Shown: positions 52,422 through 62,487, numbered from the stretch's first letter. The stretch: DNA of 64,000 nucleotides from Pontibacter sp. FD36 (GCF_015686655.1 NZ_JADPMP010000002.1:434001-498000), one strand, 5' to 3'. Notes: a model not told the origin generated them from the letters alone. Translations and numbers: made by a program.

Positions 52422-53018
52422 CTACAGCTCCCTGATCTTAATCGTAACATCGTGTGGTGCCGCTTCATCTCCCCCAAAGTATGGGTACAGCTGGTAGTGA
52501 CTGCTAGCTGTAGTGCAGTAACGCGGTAATGTGATTTGCGTATCGTTTACTTTAAAAATATACTCTTTCTCTCCCATTGCTAATTCATACCTGTTCGTCT
52601 GGCCGGGTTGTACCGATGCGATATAGGCTGTGTTGCGCTGCTTGTTACTATAGGTATAGGCGTGAATCTCCAAACGGTTATTAAACCAGCGCCAGCCAAA
52701 ACGAGCACTGTTAGTGTGATGGTCTGTATCGCAGTCTGATAGGCCATACAGTTTGTTAATGTCTGCCTGGTTATTAGGTATAGTCGTGGTGTAAATGGCT
52801 GAGCTATCAAAAGCCGCCTCAAAACGGATGATGGAGGTTTGGACAAACTTGAACTGGCTGTTGGTGGCGTGTTCTCCTTTCTTGATAGTATAAGCGGTGA
52901 CTTGCGGCTCCGGAGTGGGAGAATCAGTTTCCGTAATGGCAGTCGTTTCTACTTCACAGGAGGTGGCGATAAGTAATAGGACAGCAGCTGAAAGAAGATG
53001 CCTGAATAAGAAATGCAT
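52422..53018 (-). CDS. Lipoprotein, unknown function
   Basis: A 198-residue protein. The signal peptide ends 'LLLIATSC' (lipid Cys21). A short acidic Thr/Pro linker follows (22-40), then a beta-rich domain with 'GWRWFNNRLEIHAYTYSNKQ', 'VQPGQTNRYELAMGEKEYIF' and 'YQLYPYFGGDEAAPHDVTI'. The last pattern, a surface with Gly-Gly-Asp followed by a beta strand, looks like a small jelly-roll or lectin-type domain; that is a guess. I know no named family. It stands alone with convergent groEL and upstream POT genes. Confidence 0.7.
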   Translation of the reverse strand: MHFLFRHLLSAAVLLLIATSCEVETTAITETDSPTPEPQVTAYTIKKGEHATNSQFKFVQTSIIRFEAAFDSSAIYTTTIPNNQADINKLYGLSDCDTDHHTNSARFGWRWFNNRLEIHAYTYSNKQRNTAYIASVQPGQTNRYELAMGEKEYIFKVNDTQITLPRYCTTASSHYQLYPYFGGDEAAPHDVTIKIREL

Positions 53019-53135
53019 GTAAATTGTAAAATGGCTAAAAGACGAAATTCATAAATAGCAGCAAATAGCTATATATCAAGCAATCTGGCGTATTTTCAGA
53101 ATTTTTCGCAATATCACAAATTGTACTATAAAAAC

Positions 53136-53169
53136 AAAGAGCCCGCACTAGTTAAAGTACGGGCTCTTT
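53136..53169 (-). terminator. Terminator of the POT transporter gene
   Basis: AAAGAGCCCG (53136-53145) pairs with CGGGCTCTTT (53160-53169). On the minus strand it is followed by GTTTTTATAG. It lies 20 bases from the stop. Confidence 0.85.
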
Positions 53170-53189
53170 TGAATACTATATTCTGCAGA

Positions 53190-54776
53190 TTAGTGAATGC
53201 CGTGCATCCACTTGCGCATGATCGGAGTCAGCAACAGGGCAAGCACCGCGAATCCAAAGGCCACATAGGCGATTTGTTCAAACACGCCCGTGTATACCAT
53301 TAAGGATGCCATACCTGTAGCAGCTTCACCTTCGCCACCGCTCACAGCAGTCAGCTTAGCGATAAGGCCAGCGATGTAGTGCGCGAAAGAAGATGACAGG
53401 AACCAGATACCCATGATGAAAGCCACGATCTTCTTAGGAGAAAGCTCTGTTACTTTAGAAAGACCAACAGGTGATACGAATAGCTCACCGGTTGTGATGA
53501 ACATATAGCCCAGGATCAGGAACCAGATAGACACTCTGCCTTCCGCATCTGCATAGTTGGCACTCCAGGCGAAAATCAGGAAGCCCAAACCAAGCTGTGC
53601 TATACCTAAGGCAAACTTTACAGGTGTGAATGGGTTTACACGGCGCTTGGAAAGGAACACCCACATAGCCGAGAACGGCAGTGCAAACAGGATAATAAAG
53701 AATGGATTGATCGAGTTGGTCTGCGCCGCATTCATGAACGTCAGGTTCACGTTACGCTCTGCAAACAGGGTAAGAGAAGAACCCGCCTGCTCAAAGAATG
53801 ACCAGAACACGGTGATGAAGAATGTCAACAGGATTACTACAAAAAGTCGCTGACGCTCTACACTGTCCACCTTCACCAGGTTGTAAATCAATACAAGCGT
53901 GATAACTGGAAGCAGGATGTAGTTCATCACGATGTGCATGATGGAACCATCGAATACCGTCTCACCGAAACCTGGCAGGTCCAGCGTACCATTGTACAGC
54001 AGGAGACCGAAAACAGGAAGAGACAGAAAGCTGAGGATCGTTACCCAGGCCTCTTTTGTTACACCTGCAACACGTTCTTTAATAACAGCTGGCTCCGGCG
54101 GAAGACCGTTGTTACCAAACACGCCGCTACGGCCACCTTGCCAGAACATCACCAGACCGAGCAACATACCGATACCGGCAGCGCCGAAACCATAATGCCA
54201 GCCATATTCCATACCTAACCAGCCGCAAACAAGCGGGGCTACCATCGCACCGATGTTGATACCCATGTAGAAAATGGTGAAACCAGCATCGCGGCGCGTA
54301 TCACCTTCTCTGTAAAGCGTGCCTACAAGCGTTGAAATATTCGGTTTGAAAAAGCCGTTACCTACAATCAAAAGAGCAAGAGAACCGTAGAAGAATACAG
54401 GATGTTCGATCGCGAGTGCGAAGTGTCCAAGCGCCATCAAAACGGCACCCAGCATGATCGCTTTACGATAGCCGAGTAATTTATCGGCGATCATACCGCC
54501 AATTACAGGAGTAGCATAAACTAAGGCGCCATAAGCTGCGTAGATACCAATTGCAATCTCATCGCGATTTGCAAATGACTCAAACAGGTTGTTCACCATG
54601 TATAACACCAACAGGGCGCGCATACCATAAAAGCTAAAGCGCTCCCAGAGCTCGGCAAAGAAAAGGTAGAACAGTCCCTTCGGATGCCCGAACATCTCTG
54701 GGCCGGTCGGGTCAGCGCCAATCGGTGCATTTTGCTCACTTACCTGGTCAGTAAGCGTATGTTCTTTATAAGACAT
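53190..54776 (-). CDS. POT/PTR-family peptide:proton symporter
   Basis: A 528-residue inner-membrane transporter of about twelve to fourteen helices. The POT signature appears early: 'LFYLFFAELWERFSFYGMRA' (the ExxERFxYY-like motif), 'ATPVIGGMIADKLLGYRKAI', and 'NGFFKPNISTLVGTLY' followed by 'DAGFTIFYMGINIGAMVAPL', which carries the second PTR2 signature. 'TTGELFVSPVGLSKVTELSP' lies near the C-terminus. It takes up di- and tripeptides with protons. It is a single-gene unit with its own terminator. Confidence 0.95.
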   Translation of the reverse strand: MSYKEHTLTDQVSEQNAPIGADPTGPEMFGHPKGLFYLFFAELWERFSFYGMRALLVLYMVNNLFESFANRDEIAIGIYAAYGALVYATPVIGGMIADKLLGYRKAIMLGAVLMALGHFALAIEHPVFFYGSLALLIVGNGFFKPNISTLVGTLYREGDTRRDAGFTIFYMGINIGAMVAPLVCGWLGMEYGWHYGFGAAGIGMLLGLVMFWQGGRSGVFGNNGLPPEPAVIKERVAGVTKEAWVTILSFLSLPVFGLLLYNGTLDLPGFGETVFDGSIMHIVMNYILLPVITLVLIYNLVKVDSVERQRLFVVILLTFFITVFWSFFEQAGSSLTLFAERNVNLTFMNAAQTNSINPFFIILFALPFSAMWVFLSKRRVNPFTPVKFALGIAQLGLGFLIFAWSANYADAEGRVSIWFLILGYMFITTGELFVSPVGLSKVTELSPKKIVAFIMGIWFLSSSFAHYIAGLIAKLTAVSGGEGEAATGMASLMVYTGVFEQIAYVAFGFAVLALLLTPIMRKWMHGIH

Positions 54777-54933
54777 AGGATTTGTTAGTTGATTGTTTAG
54801 TTTAGTTGAGCATACAAAGAAGGTAAATATATCGGTTTAAACACTTACAGACAAATATTTTTTGGGGCAACGCCATTTGCAGACCTCTTTTTTAATTATA
54901 GCGACTAATCTTATTTTAATATCTAATATTTTA

Positions 54934-54941
54934 TATTTTTG
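54934..54941 (+). promoter_or_regulatory. -7 promoter element of pckA
   Basis: TATTTTTG fits TAnnTTTG, 48 bases before the ATG. The surrounding DNA is strongly AT-rich, so chance matches are likely. Confidence 0.4.
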
Positions 54942-54989
54942 TAGCACCGTTGTGAAACAAACAGTTCACTTAAAACCCTTTATTTTCAA

Positions 54990-56606
54990 ATGAAAGAATC
55001 TGGTATTAAATCAGGTACAGTAGGTCTGGAGAGCCTGGGCATCAAAGAAGCTAAAGAAGTGCTTTGGAACCTCACTCCTGCCGAGCTAGTGGAAGAGGCT
55101 CTGAAAAATGGCGAAGGCGTACTCACTGACACTGGCGCCCTGATGTGTGACACAGGCAAATTCACAGGTCGTTCTCCTAAGGACCGCTTTGTGGTAAAAG
55201 ACGCCAAAACCGAAAACACCGTTTGGTGGGGCGACATCAACATTGCGTTCGATCCTGAGAAGTTCGACAGACTCTACGACAAAATGATCGACTTCCTGAA
55301 GGATCGTCGACTTTATGTGCGCGATGCTTATGCCGGTGCTCACCCTGACTACCGTCTGAACCTGCGCATTGTAAACACACAAGCATGGCATAACCTCTTC
55401 TGCAACAATATGTTCCTGCGGTTGGAGAAAGAAGAGCTTAAAGACCACAATCCAAACTTCACGATCATCTGTGCCCCTGAGTTTGAGGCTGACCCGGAAG
55501 TAGATGGCACACGCCAGTCTAACTTCGCCATCATCAACTTTACCCGCAATATCATCCTGATCGGTGGTACTGGCTACGCAGGTGAAATGAAGAAAGGTAT
55601 CTTCGGCGTGCTGAACTATATCCTGCCTGAAGAGAAGAATACATTATCGATGCACTGCTCTGCCAACGTGGGCAAAGACGGTGACACGGCAATTTTCTTC
55701 GGTCTGTCAGGTACAGGTAAGACAACACTGTCAGCTGACCCGAACCGTGGTCTGATCGGTGACGACGAGCACGGCTGGACAACAGACAGTGTATTCAACT
55801 TTGAAGGTGGTTGCTACGCCAAAGTAATCGACCTGACGCGTGAGAAAGAGCCACAGATCTGGGATGCCATCAAGTTTGGCGCTATCGTGGAGAACACGCG
55901 CTTCATAGAAAACACGCGCACTGTTGACTATACGAACAACTCTGTAACAGAGAACACGCGTACAGCTTACCCGATCCACCACATTGACAATGCGATCGAG
56001 CCATCAAGAGCTGATATTCCAAAGAATATTTTCTTCCTGACAGCTGATGCTTTCGGTGTACTGCCTCCGATCTCTAAACTGAACACTAGCCAGGCTATGT
56101 ACCACTTCATATCTGGTTACACTGCCAAGGTGGCCGGTACTGAGGTTGGCGTGACGGAGCCACAAACTACTTTCTCCGCCTGCTTTGGCGCAGCCTTCCT
56201 GCCGCTGCACCCAACAAAGTATGCCGAGATGCTGGGCCAGAAAATGAACGAGAACAATGTGAACGTATGGCTCGTGAACACTGGCTGGACTGGTGGTCCT
56301 TACGGTGTTGGCTCGCGCATGAAACTGCCTTATACACGTGCTATGATCACGGCTGCTCTTAACGGTGAGCTGGAAAACGTGGAGTACACGAAGCATCCTG
56401 TATTTGGCGTTGAAATGCCGAATACCTGCCCTAATGTTCCAGACGAAGTATTGAATCCTCGCAATACCTGGGCTAACAAAGAGCAGTATGATGCCAAGGC
56501 AACAGACCTTGCTGCTAAGTTTGTGAAAAACTTCAGCAAGTACGCTGACTTTGCGAGCGAAGACATCATGGCCGGTGCGCCTCAGGTAGAAGTATCGATC
56601 GACTAG
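54990..56606 (+). CDS. pckA: Phosphoenolpyruvate carboxykinase (ATP)
   Basis: A 538-residue cytoplasmic enzyme interconverting oxaloacetate + ATP and PEP + CO2 + ADP, the entry step of gluconeogenesis. 'GRSPKDRFVVKD' binds substrate; the kinase-1a P-loop GLSGTGKT is at 238-245; kinase-2 'LIGDDEHGW' follows; and 'ENTRTAYPIHHIDNAI' is further on. Length is typical of the ATP type. Codon use is strongly biased, as in groEL, suggesting high expression. A strong terminator follows. Confidence 0.98.
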   Translation: MKESGIKSGTVGLESLGIKEAKEVLWNLTPAELVEEALKNGEGVLTDTGALMCDTGKFTGRSPKDRFVVKDAKTENTVWWGDINIAFDPEKFDRLYDKMIDFLKDRRLYVRDAYAGAHPDYRLNLRIVNTQAWHNLFCNNMFLRLEKEELKDHNPNFTIICAPEFEADPEVDGTRQSNFAIINFTRNIILIGGTGYAGEMKKGIFGVLNYILPEEKNTLSMHCSANVGKDGDTAIFFGLSGTGKTTLSADPNRGLIGDDEHGWTTDSVFNFEGGCYAKVIDLTREKEPQIWDAIKFGAIVENTRFIENTRTVDYTNNSVTENTRTAYPIHHIDNAIEPSRADIPKNIFFLTADAFGVLPPISKLNTSQAMYHFISGYTAKVAGTEVGVTEPQTTFSACFGAAFLPLHPTKYAEMLGQKMNENNVNVWLVNTGWTGGPYGVGSRMKLPYTRAMITAALNGELENVEYTKHPVFGVEMPNTCPNVPDEVLNPRNTWANKEQYDAKATDLAAKFVKNFSKYADFASEDIMAGAPQVEVSID

Positions 56607-56622
56607 TTCGTCTAAACAAGAT

Positions 56623-56661
56623 AAAAAAAGCCTTTCTGCTTTAAGCGGAAAGGCTTTTTTT
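56623..56661 (+). terminator. Terminator after pckA
   Basis: AAAAAAAGCCTTTC pairs with GAAAGGCTTTTTTT around a loop of about 11 bases, with A and T tracts on both sides. Confidence 0.92.
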
Positions 56662-56743
56662 ATGAAATAGGAGCTGTTTCCTTGTTATAAAATTACCTAC
56701 ATTCGTATACCTTTATCTGGCATCGAAACCAACTGAAACTACT

Positions 56744-57460
56744 GTGCACTTATTCTATACCCCTGACATCAATTCCGAAATTTATACCTTGGCTGAGGAT
56801 GAATCAAAGCATTGCACGCGTGTGCTGCGGCTTCATCAGGGGGATACGGTATACCTGGTAGACGGACGAGGCGGCATGTATACGGCCATTATTCAGGATG
56901 CGCACCAGAAGCGCTGTCAGCTGCAAATAATAGACAAGCAGCTCGAGTATGGCAAACTCCCCTACTACGTGCACATCGCCGTGGCACCTACCAAAAACAT
57001 GGACCGGATCGAGTGGTTTGTAGAGAAAGCCGTAGAGATCGGTGTTAGCGCCATTACCTTTCTGGAATGTGAGCATTCAGAGCGTAAACAACTCCGATTA
57101 GATCGCATTGAGAAAATAGCGGTCAGTGCTATGAAGCAGTCCCAGAAAGGGTACCTTCCCTTATTGAATGAACTAACGCCATACCAGCATTTTATCAAAT
57201 CCTGCATACCGGAAGATACCTTTATAGCGCACCTGGAAGACGATGCTACCAAATCGATCAGGGACTACTACAGGCCAGACAGACAGCATTGTATACTAAT
57301 CGGCCCGGAAGGAGACTTCTCGCCTAAGGAAATAAAGGCTGCCTATGATCTAGGTATAAGGCCTGTTACGCTGGGTCAGAGCAGGTTGAGGACCGAGACG
57401 GCCGCCTTGGTCGCTTGCCATACTTTGCACGTACTACATGATATTTACGCCCCGTTATAA
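56744..57460 (+). CDS. rsmE: 16S rRNA m3U1498 methyltransferase RsmE
   Basis: A 238-residue SPOUT-fold enzyme that methylates U1498 of 16S rRNA with SAM. An N-terminal PUA-like domain (1-70, 'HCTRVLRLHQGDTVYLVDGR') precedes the knotted SPOUT domain ('APTKNMDRIEWFVEKAVEIG', 'AMKQSQKGYLPLLNE', 'CILIGPEGDFSPKEI', 'PVTLGQSRLRTETAALVACH'). The start is GTG at 56744. It is followed after 18 bases by the DUF4159 gene on the same strand. Confidence 0.95.
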   Translation: MHLFYTPDINSEIYTLAEDESKHCTRVLRLHQGDTVYLVDGRGGMYTAIIQDAHQKRCQLQIIDKQLEYGKLPYYVHIAVAPTKNMDRIEWFVEKAVEIGVSAITFLECEHSERKQLRLDRIEKIAVSAMKQSQKGYLPLLNELTPYQHFIKSCIPEDTFIAHLEDDATKSIRDYYRPDRQHCILIGPEGDFSPKEIKAAYDLGIRPVTLGQSRLRTETAALVACHTLHVLHDIYAPL

Positions 57461-57478
57461 ATTAAAGAAAATCGATAC

Positions 57479-58144
57479 ATGAAGCGCACCCTCCTCTTCC
57501 TATACCTTGTCCTGCTTTGTGGCTCACTGGGCGCACAGCAAAAGTACAGCTTTAAGATAGCCAAGCTCAAGTATAACGGCGGCGGAGACTGGTATGCGAA
57601 CAAAACCTCCTTGCCAAACCTGATCAGGTTCTGCAATCAGAATCTAAACATGAACATCGCCCCGGAGGAAGGTATAGTAGAGGTCGGGAGTCCGGAGCTT
57701 TTCAGTTATCCCTTTGTGCACATGACAGGACATGGTAATGTGGTGTTCTCTGATGCCGAGGCGCAGAACCTGCGCAACTACCTGACAAGCGGAGGCTTCC
57801 TGCACATCGATGACAATTATGGGCTGGACCAGTACATCCGCAAAGAAATGAAGAAGGTGTTTCCTGAGTACGAGTTCGTAGAGCTACCTTTTGACCACCC
57901 GATCTACAGCCAGAAATATGTCTTCAAGAATGGCTTGCCGAAGATACACGAACATGACAACAAGCCGCCACAGGGCTTCGGTATCATCCATAAAGGCAGG
58001 TTAGTGTGCTTTTACAGCTATGAAACAGACTTAGGAAACGGCTGGGAGGATGCTGAAGTGCACAACGATCCAGAAAATAAAAGACAGGAAGCACTTCAGA
58101 TGGGAGCCAACATTCTGGCTTATGCCCTCACACAGTACTTGTAA
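57479..58144 (+). CDS. DUF4159 secreted protein
   Basis: A 221-residue protein. A signal peptide (MKRTLLFLYLVLLCGSLGAQ) is followed by 'FKIAKLKYNGGGDWYANKTS', 'NLRNYLTSGGFLHIDDNYGL', 'VELPFDHPIYSQKYVFKNGL' and 'RLVCFYSYETDLGNGWEDAE'. This is the DUF4159 family, a periplasmic domain with a ThuA/GATase-like look, found widely in Bacteroidota beside gliding or membrane-stress genes. Function unknown. Together with RsmE it forms a probable two-gene unit. Confidence 0.85.
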   Translation: MKRTLLFLYLVLLCGSLGAQQKYSFKIAKLKYNGGGDWYANKTSLPNLIRFCNQNLNMNIAPEEGIVEVGSPELFSYPFVHMTGHGNVVFSDAEAQNLRNYLTSGGFLHIDDNYGLDQYIRKEMKKVFPEYEFVELPFDHPIYSQKYVFKNGLPKIHEHDNKPPQGFGIIHKGRLVCFYSYETDLGNGWEDAEVHNDPENKRQEALQMGANILAYALTQYL

Positions 58145-58233
58145 GAAATCATATAGGTATAATCTTTCTACTCAGTTTAATCTTACTAAGTAGTATGCGG
58201 AATTACATTCCTACTTTATAGCTTAAGGAAGCA

Positions 58234-58782
58234 CTAGTACTGCTTCCTATTAAATATCTCAGAAAGAATAAACGCCTGACGAACGGACTGCGGATTGTGC
58301 AACAGTTGAGCATACACATTAGGTACAGCCATCCGCTCCTGCTTCTTGGCTTCATACAAGGCATCTGCGGCTGCAATGCGCTCCTTCCTCTGCTGGTTGT
58401 AAAGCCGGGCTTGCTCCGGATTTTCCAATGATAATGCACGCGGTGGCTTCTGTTCCCTGGCAGTGGGCTGCAAAACCGGCTGCGGCACTGGCTTCGGCTT
58501 CTCTACAGGAGCTCTGTTCTGCTCATTGGCACGCTCCATTTTGCTCTGCATCTCCCGCAGAATATCCTCAAACGAAGTAGCAGGAGCTGATGGGCGCTGC
58601 TGACGGGGCTGTGTTTGTGCTGTAGGCATGGGCCGAGGGGCTTGACGCTCCTGTGGCGGTCGTTCCTGGGGTGCAGGCGGCCTGCCATCATCGTCCGGCG
58701 TGTTGAAGGCTTTGCGCCAGGCCGTGTAGATGAAATAAGCCACAATGGCCAGTATGTATAGGATCAGTTTAAAATCTTCCAT
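58234..58782 (-). CDS. Membrane-anchored Pro/Gln/Arg-rich protein, unknown function
   Basis: A 182-residue protein. One N-terminal helix (residues 5-22, 'FKLILYILAIVAYFIYTAWR') anchors it, with the rest probably in the cytoplasm. A low-complexity Pro/Gln/Arg/Glu region (about 32-115) follows, interrupted by a short helix 'SFEDILREMQSKMERANEQN' (about 69-88). The C-terminal helix 'QERMAVPNVYAQLLHNPQSVRQAFILSEIFNRKQY' region (about 150-182) looks conserved. Hairpin AGGAAGCA/TGCTTCCT (58226-58248) overlaps the stop and may be a weak terminator. No family recognised. Confidence 0.7.
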   Translation of the reverse strand: MEDFKLILYILAIVAYFIYTAWRKAFNTPDDDGRPPAPQERPPQERQAPRPMPTAQTQPRQQRPSAPATSFEDILREMQSKMERANEQNRAPVEKPKPVPQPVLQPTAREQKPPRALSLENPEQARLYNQQRKERIAAADALYEAKKQERMAVPNVYAQLLHNPQSVRQAFILSEIFNRKQY

Positions 58783-58884
58783 GCTGTCAGTCTCTTATCA
58801 AATATAGCAGAAATAATGTATTCCGTCTGCATACTTCCTGCATATTTATACTGTTCCCTTGCGTCATGGTAAACAAATTAGTCT

Positions 58885-58892
58885 TATTTTTG
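58885..58892 (+). promoter_or_regulatory. -7 promoter element of smc
   Basis: TATTTTTG fits TAnnTTTG, 31 bases before the ATG. CCTTG at 58857-58861 could supply the -33 element at a 23-base spacing. Confidence 0.45.
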
Positions 58893-58923
58893 AGTTTGGT
58901 TTGAATAGATTCCGCTGACGCGA

Positions 58924-61900
58924 ATGCAAGTATCAAGATTAGAAATTAAAGGATTCAAGAGCTTTGGCGACCGTGTCGTCATTAATTTTGATGAAGGTAT
59001 CACAGGTATAGTTGGCCCAAATGGCTGCGGCAAGTCCAACATTGTCGATGCCATACGTTGGGTGTTAGGAGAGCAGAAGACGCGTAACCTGCGCTCCGAC
59101 AAGATGGAGAACGTCATCTTCAACGGCTCCAAAACCCGCAAGCCTGTGCAGATGGCCGAAGTGTCCATCACTTTCGACAACAATAAAGGCATCCTCCCTA
59201 CTGAGTACTCCCAGGTAACTGTTACCCGCAAGTACTACCGCAACGGCGACAGCGAGTACATGCTCAACGGAGTGACCTGCCGTCTAAAGGATATCAACGA
59301 GCTCTTCCTCGACACAGGTATAGGATCCGACAGCTATGCCATCATCGAACTCAAGATGGTGGACGAGATCCTGAACGATAAGGAGAACTCCCGCCGTTTG
59401 TTGTTCGAGGAAGCCGCCGGTATCTCTAAGTTCCGTGTTCGCAAGAAGCAGACGCTGAAAAAGCTGGAAGAAACTGACGCTGACCTCGAGCGTGTGGAAG
59501 ACGTGCTGTTCGAGATTGGCAAGAACATGAAAACGCTGGAACGTCAGGCAAAACAGGCCATTAAGTACTTCCAGCTAAAGGATGACTATAAGAAATTCAG
59601 TCTGGAGTATGCCCGCCGCAACATCAACCAGTACCAGCAAACGCTGGAGCGCCTGGACCAGGATGTGCAGCGCGAGACGGAATTGAAAGAGGGTTATGTG
59701 CTAGCTGTAACAGAAGCTGAAGACGCCATAGCCGACCAGAAAGCGGAACTGAACCTGACACAGGAGCAACTGGCCGAAATGCAGAAGACCATGCAGGTTC
59801 AGACTGCTAAACTGCGCCAGCTGGAAAATGATATAAAGTTAAAATCAGAACGCAGCAATTTCCTGAAAGAGCGCATGACGCAGCTGCGCCAACAGATTAG
59901 TCAGGATACTGCCAACCTGGAGCATACACAGGAAAGCATTGTGGAGCTGCGCGATGAACTGATACAGGTACAGGACAGCTTTGCAGGTGCTGAAGAGCAG
60001 GTAAATGTCTTAAAAGAGCAATTGCAGGAGGCCAATGAACAGAAGCTAAGTCTGCAGGAGGCATTTCAGGAACTGACGCTGGAACAGCGCAGCAAGCAGA
60101 ATGCAGTATTCCAACTGAACAAATCGCTTGAGATCAGCCAGGTACAGATCCAGAATCTGACCCAGGACCTAGAGCAGCTTCGTCAACAACAACTTACTGC
60201 TGAAGAAGACGCAGCCGTGCTGCAGGAGCAACTACAAGAGGCGCAGGCTGAACTAGAGGAAAAGACCTCTACCCTGGTGAGTCTACAGGCCAGAGAAGAA
60301 TCGCTACTTCAGAACATAGAGAAAACAGAAACTGACATTGAGGGGTTGAAAGAGCAGCTGGTAGCGCTGAACAGAAAGCGTGACGCTCGTCAGAACCAGT
60401 ACAATCTGACCAAATCGCTGGTCGAGAACATGGAAGGTTTTCCAGAGGCGATCAAGTATCTGGCCCAGTCTGACGACTGGAATAAGCCTGCCCCTCTCCT
60501 ATCTGATATCATCGTATGTGAGCCTGAGTACAAGTCGCTTATCGAAAGTTACCTGGAGCCTTACATGAACTTCTTTGTGGTTGATGAGCTGCAGGATGCT
60601 GTGGAAGCAATCGCACTGCTCAAGCAGCATAATAAAGGCCGTGCAAACTTCATTATCCTATCTGAGATCGAAGAACTGGAGCCAACCGCTACCTTTAGCG
60701 ACGGTGATTTGAAAGCAGCTTTTGAAGTGACGAAAGCTGATAAGAAGTACAGCAGCCTGCTCAAGTACATGCTGCGCAATGTATATATCAGTGACGAATC
60801 CGAAGAGGACTTCTCAGCAGAGGATTACCGTACGATCATTCTGAAAGACGGGTCTGCCATCAAGAAGCCATTGAGCTTGTCAGGTGGTTCGGTAGGCTTG
60901 TTTGACGGCAGTCGCTTAGGCCGCAAGCAAAACCTGGAGCAGCTGGCCGAAGAACTCGAGCAACTGCAGCAGGAAGTGGAATTGATGCAGAGCCGTATCA
61001 ACGCACAACAGCAGATCCTGCTTAACTACCGCAGCGAGTCTCAGAAAGATGCGATTAAGCAGCTCGAAAAAGAAGTTGCCAAACTACAACAGGACCTGCT
61101 CACAGTTCGCATCAAAAACGAGCAGCACCAGCAGAACCGCAAAAACTTCGACCAAAAACAGCAGGAACTGCAGCAGCGTCTTGATGATCTCTATGTACAA
61201 AGCCAGCAGGTTTCGCCCCAAGCGGAGGAAGACATGCAGGAACTAAAGCAGTTGGAGGAGCAATTGGCAGTGCTTAACTCGCAGATCAACCAGCAGCAAG
61301 AGCAAATCACGGTGATCTCAGGTATGTACAACCAGGAGAACATCCAGTTCCACCAGCTCAAAAACCGCTTCGGATCACTACAGCAGGAAATCAGCTACAA
61401 GCAGAAAACTGTGGAGACCAACCAGGAGCGCATAGCCGGCCTACGCCAGGAGCTCCAAAAATCCGAAGAAGAAACGGTTGAAGCAATGGACTTCATTGAA
61501 GAGAACGAGGCACTGGTGCAGACCATGGTGGAAGCCCGCCGTGAGTTTGGTTACGAACTGGATGCCGTAGAGAAAAAATATTTCAACTTGCGCGGTGAGT
61601 TGGATGAGAAGGATAAGACTATACGGGAGCTACAACGCAAGCGTCAGAACGCAGACGAACTTTTGATGCGCATGCAGCAGACCATAAACGATACGCGCAT
61701 CAAGCTTGTATCGGTGCAGGAGCGTTTGGGAGCTGAATTCAATATTGCCACAGCAGAGTTGGAGCAGCCTATACCTGAATTGGAACACGATGGCTTGTTC
61801 CAATTGAGCAACGAGGAATTGAACAAGAACATCTCTGAAATCAAGTCGTCGCTTGACAGAATGGGGCCTGTGAATGCTATGGCAGCAGAGGCCTATGTCG

Positions 61901-62466
61901 AGATCGAGGAGCGAAACAGATTTATCACAGAGCAACGTGACGACCTTGTGAACGCCAAAAATGCGTTGATTGATACTATAAACGAGATCGATACCGTAGC
62001 GAAAGAGAAGTTCCTGTCTTCATTCAACGAGATCAAGCAGAACTTTATCCGGGTATTCCGCAGCCTGTTTACGGAAGAAGATAACTGTGATCTGGTGCTT
62101 ACAGATCCAAAGAACCCGCTGGACTCGCGCATTGAGATCATGGCACAGCCTAAAGGCAAGCGACCTCTGACTATCAATCAGTTGTCAGGTGGTGAGAAGA
62201 CGTTGACAGCCATCTCACTCCTATTCGCGATCTACCTGCTCAAGCCGGCACCGTTCTGTATCTTCGACGAGGTAGATGCACCGCTGGATGATGCGAACAT
62301 TGACAAGTTCAACAACATCATCCGCACCTTCTCCAACGAGTCGCAGTTTATTGTAGTAACACACAATAAGCGCACCATGGCATCGACTGACGTGATGTAT
62401 GGCATCACCATGATCGAGGCAGGTATATCACGCGTTATACCTGTAGACTTAAGACAGATTGCATAA
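58924..62466 (+). CDS. smc: Chromosome segregation ATPase SMC
   Basis: A 1180-residue SMC protein that organises and segregates the chromosome. Walker A GPNGCGKSN (31-39) opens the N-terminal head half. Two long coiled coils (about 165-500 and 670-1030) flank the hinge (about 510-665, 'PEAIKYLAQSDDWNKPAPLL', 'LSLSGGSVGLFDGSRLGRK'). The C-terminal half has the signature LSGGE (1087-1091) and Walker B with D1115-E1116 ('FDEVDAPLDDANIDKF'). Length is typical. ScpA and ScpB are not in the window. It is followed by a strong bidirectional terminator. Confidence 0.97.
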   Translation: MQVSRLEIKGFKSFGDRVVINFDEGITGIVGPNGCGKSNIVDAIRWVLGEQKTRNLRSDKMENVIFNGSKTRKPVQMAEVSITFDNNKGILPTEYSQVTVTRKYYRNGDSEYMLNGVTCRLKDINELFLDTGIGSDSYAIIELKMVDEILNDKENSRRLLFEEAAGISKFRVRKKQTLKKLEETDADLERVEDVLFEIGKNMKTLERQAKQAIKYFQLKDDYKKFSLEYARRNINQYQQTLERLDQDVQRETELKEGYVLAVTEAEDAIADQKAELNLTQEQLAEMQKTMQVQTAKLRQLENDIKLKSERSNFLKERMTQLRQQISQDTANLEHTQESIVELRDELIQVQDSFAGAEEQVNVLKEQLQEANEQKLSLQEAFQELTLEQRSKQNAVFQLNKSLEISQVQIQNLTQDLEQLRQQQLTAEEDAAVLQEQLQEAQAELEEKTSTLVSLQAREESLLQNIEKTETDIEGLKEQLVALNRKRDARQNQYNLTKSLVENMEGFPEAIKYLAQSDDWNKPAPLLSDIIVCEPEYKSLIESYLEPYMNFFVVDELQDAVEAIALLKQHNKGRANFIILSEIEELEPTATFSDGDLKAAFEVTKADKKYSSLLKYMLRNVYISDESEEDFSAEDYRTIILKDGSAIKKPLSLSGGSVGLFDGSRLGRKQNLEQLAEELEQLQQEVELMQSRINAQQQILLNYRSESQKDAIKQLEKEVAKLQQDLLTVRIKNEQHQQNRKNFDQKQQELQQRLDDLYVQSQQVSPQAEEDMQELKQLEEQLAVLNSQINQQQEQITVISGMYNQENIQFHQLKNRFGSLQQEISYKQKTVETNQERIAGLRQELQKSEEETVEAMDFIEENEALVQTMVEARREFGYELDAVEKKYFNLRGELDEKDKTIRELQRKRQNADELLMRMQQTINDTRIKLVSVQERLGAEFNIATAELEQPIPELEHDGLFQLSNEELNKNISEIKSSLDRMGPVNAMAAEAYVEIEERNRFITEQRDDLVNAKNALIDTINEIDTVAKEKFLSSFNEIKQNFIRVFRSLFTEEDNCDLVLTDPKNPLDSRIEIMAQPKGKRPLTINQLSGGEKTLTAISLLFAIYLLKPAPFCIFDEVDAPLDDANIDKFNNIIRTFSNESQFIVVTHNKRTMASTDVMYGITMIEAGISRVIPVDLRQIA

Positions 62467-62487
62467 CAAATCCATACCTACTCATAA

